From the NCBI GenBank assembly GCA_021299615.1, contig JAJTHC010000194.1:1-5813 (forward strand): a stretch of 5,813 nt of DNA. The letters run 5' to 3'. The translations under genes were made by a program, and so were the position numbers. This document shows positions 5,684 to 5,813 of this stretch, in pieces. Position 1 is the first letter of the stretch. Each line of letters starts with the position of its first letter. Source of the DNA: Vampirovibrionales bacterium. Lineage in GTDB: Bacteria > Cyanobacteriota > Vampirovibrionia > Vampirovibrionales > JAJTHC01. Below the pieces are notes generated by a model. That model made no database searches, had not been told where the DNA came from, and worked only from the letters and a program-made list of their open reading frames with translations.

Positions 5684-5813
5684 GGTAAACTTTAGCTAAT
5701 TTTATGATAGGCTAAAGCATTATGACTACAGGCAAAAACAAGTATTATAAACAGTCGCACATTTCTGAACGTAAATTTCGGGAATTATTGCGGTGTTTTG
5801 CATTAGATTTAAA
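5684..5813 (+). mobile_element. Left end of an IS1595-like insertion sequence (partial)
   Basis: The element is inferred from the transposase start at 5722 and the abrupt end of the minus-strand reading frame just left of it. The boundary at 5684 is a guess, based on GGTAAACTTTAGC beginning with GG as is common for this family's inverted repeats. CTTTAGC (5690-5696) and GCTAAAG (5711-5717) form a subterminal 7-bp stem around a 14-nt loop. A TATGAT box at 5703-5708 could be the transposase -10. The right end lies outside the window, so inverted repeats and target duplication cannot be checked here. Confidence 0.5.
5722..5813 (+). CDS. Transposase N-terminus, IS1595-like (partial, runs off the window)
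   Basis: Only about 30 residues are visible: a basic start (MTTGKNKYYKQS), then HISERKFRELLRCFALDL. This matches from memory the N-terminus typical of IS1595-family transposases, whose DDE-type catalytic domain and zinc-ribbon region would follow downstream. The expected full length is roughly 220-320 aa. The reading frame is open to the window edge. No ribosome binding site is obvious before the ATG. The assignment rests on a short stretch, so the family call is moderate, but a transposase fits the broken gene next to it. Confidence 0.62.
   Translation, partial: MTTGKNKYYKQSHISERKFRELLRCFALDL

Overview
The window is 5.8 kb of bacterial chromosome, with five complete protein genes, one tRNA, a structured intergenic repeat, a broken gene and the left edge of an insertion sequence. 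The proteins point to a cell with an inner membrane and an exported compartment: a sugar-type ABC permease, a membrane-anchored peroxiredoxin and a protein with a cleavable signal peptide. I cannot place the organism firmly. My tentative impression is a Gram-negative lineage, perhaps a non-photosynthetic relative of cyanobacteria (Vampirovibrionia), but nothing in the window proves it.

Layout. Positions 1-153 are a leader with a possible promoter. rph (RNase PH, 154-942, +) converges on aroE (shikimate dehydrogenase, 1004-1906, -), and a hairpin overlapping the aroE stop codon may terminate both. Upstream of aroE on the same strand lies tRNA-Val(GAC) at 1944-2019 with a good promoter. No clear terminator separates the tRNA from aroE, so they may share a transcript. 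Next on the minus strand come a PrxQ/BCP-type peroxiredoxin (2259-2837) and a MalG-like ABC permease (2937-3755) with no ABC partner in view.

Positions 3756-4093 separate the permease from a divergent gene. They hold a 131-bp element (3786-3916) with near-perfect 29-bp terminal inverted repeats. Each arm also folds on itself, and the only two differences between the arms form a compensatory base pair. The + strand gene at 4094-5251 encodes an exported protein of unknown function, with a VirB10-like beta segment, a glycine-rich hydrophobic hairpin and a DUF4352-like C-terminal domain.

The right end (5252-5813) is AT-rich accessory DNA: a possible terminator hairpin, the 3' remnant of an unidentified gene on the minus strand, and the start of an IS1595-like transposase that appears to have truncated it.

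Functionally the genes are a mix of housekeeping roles (RNA 3'-end trimming, aromatic amino-acid synthesis, tRNA, peroxide defence) plus transport and envelope genes; they do not form a single pathway. The most interesting parts are the folded repeat, the unassigned exported protein and the IS-broken gene.
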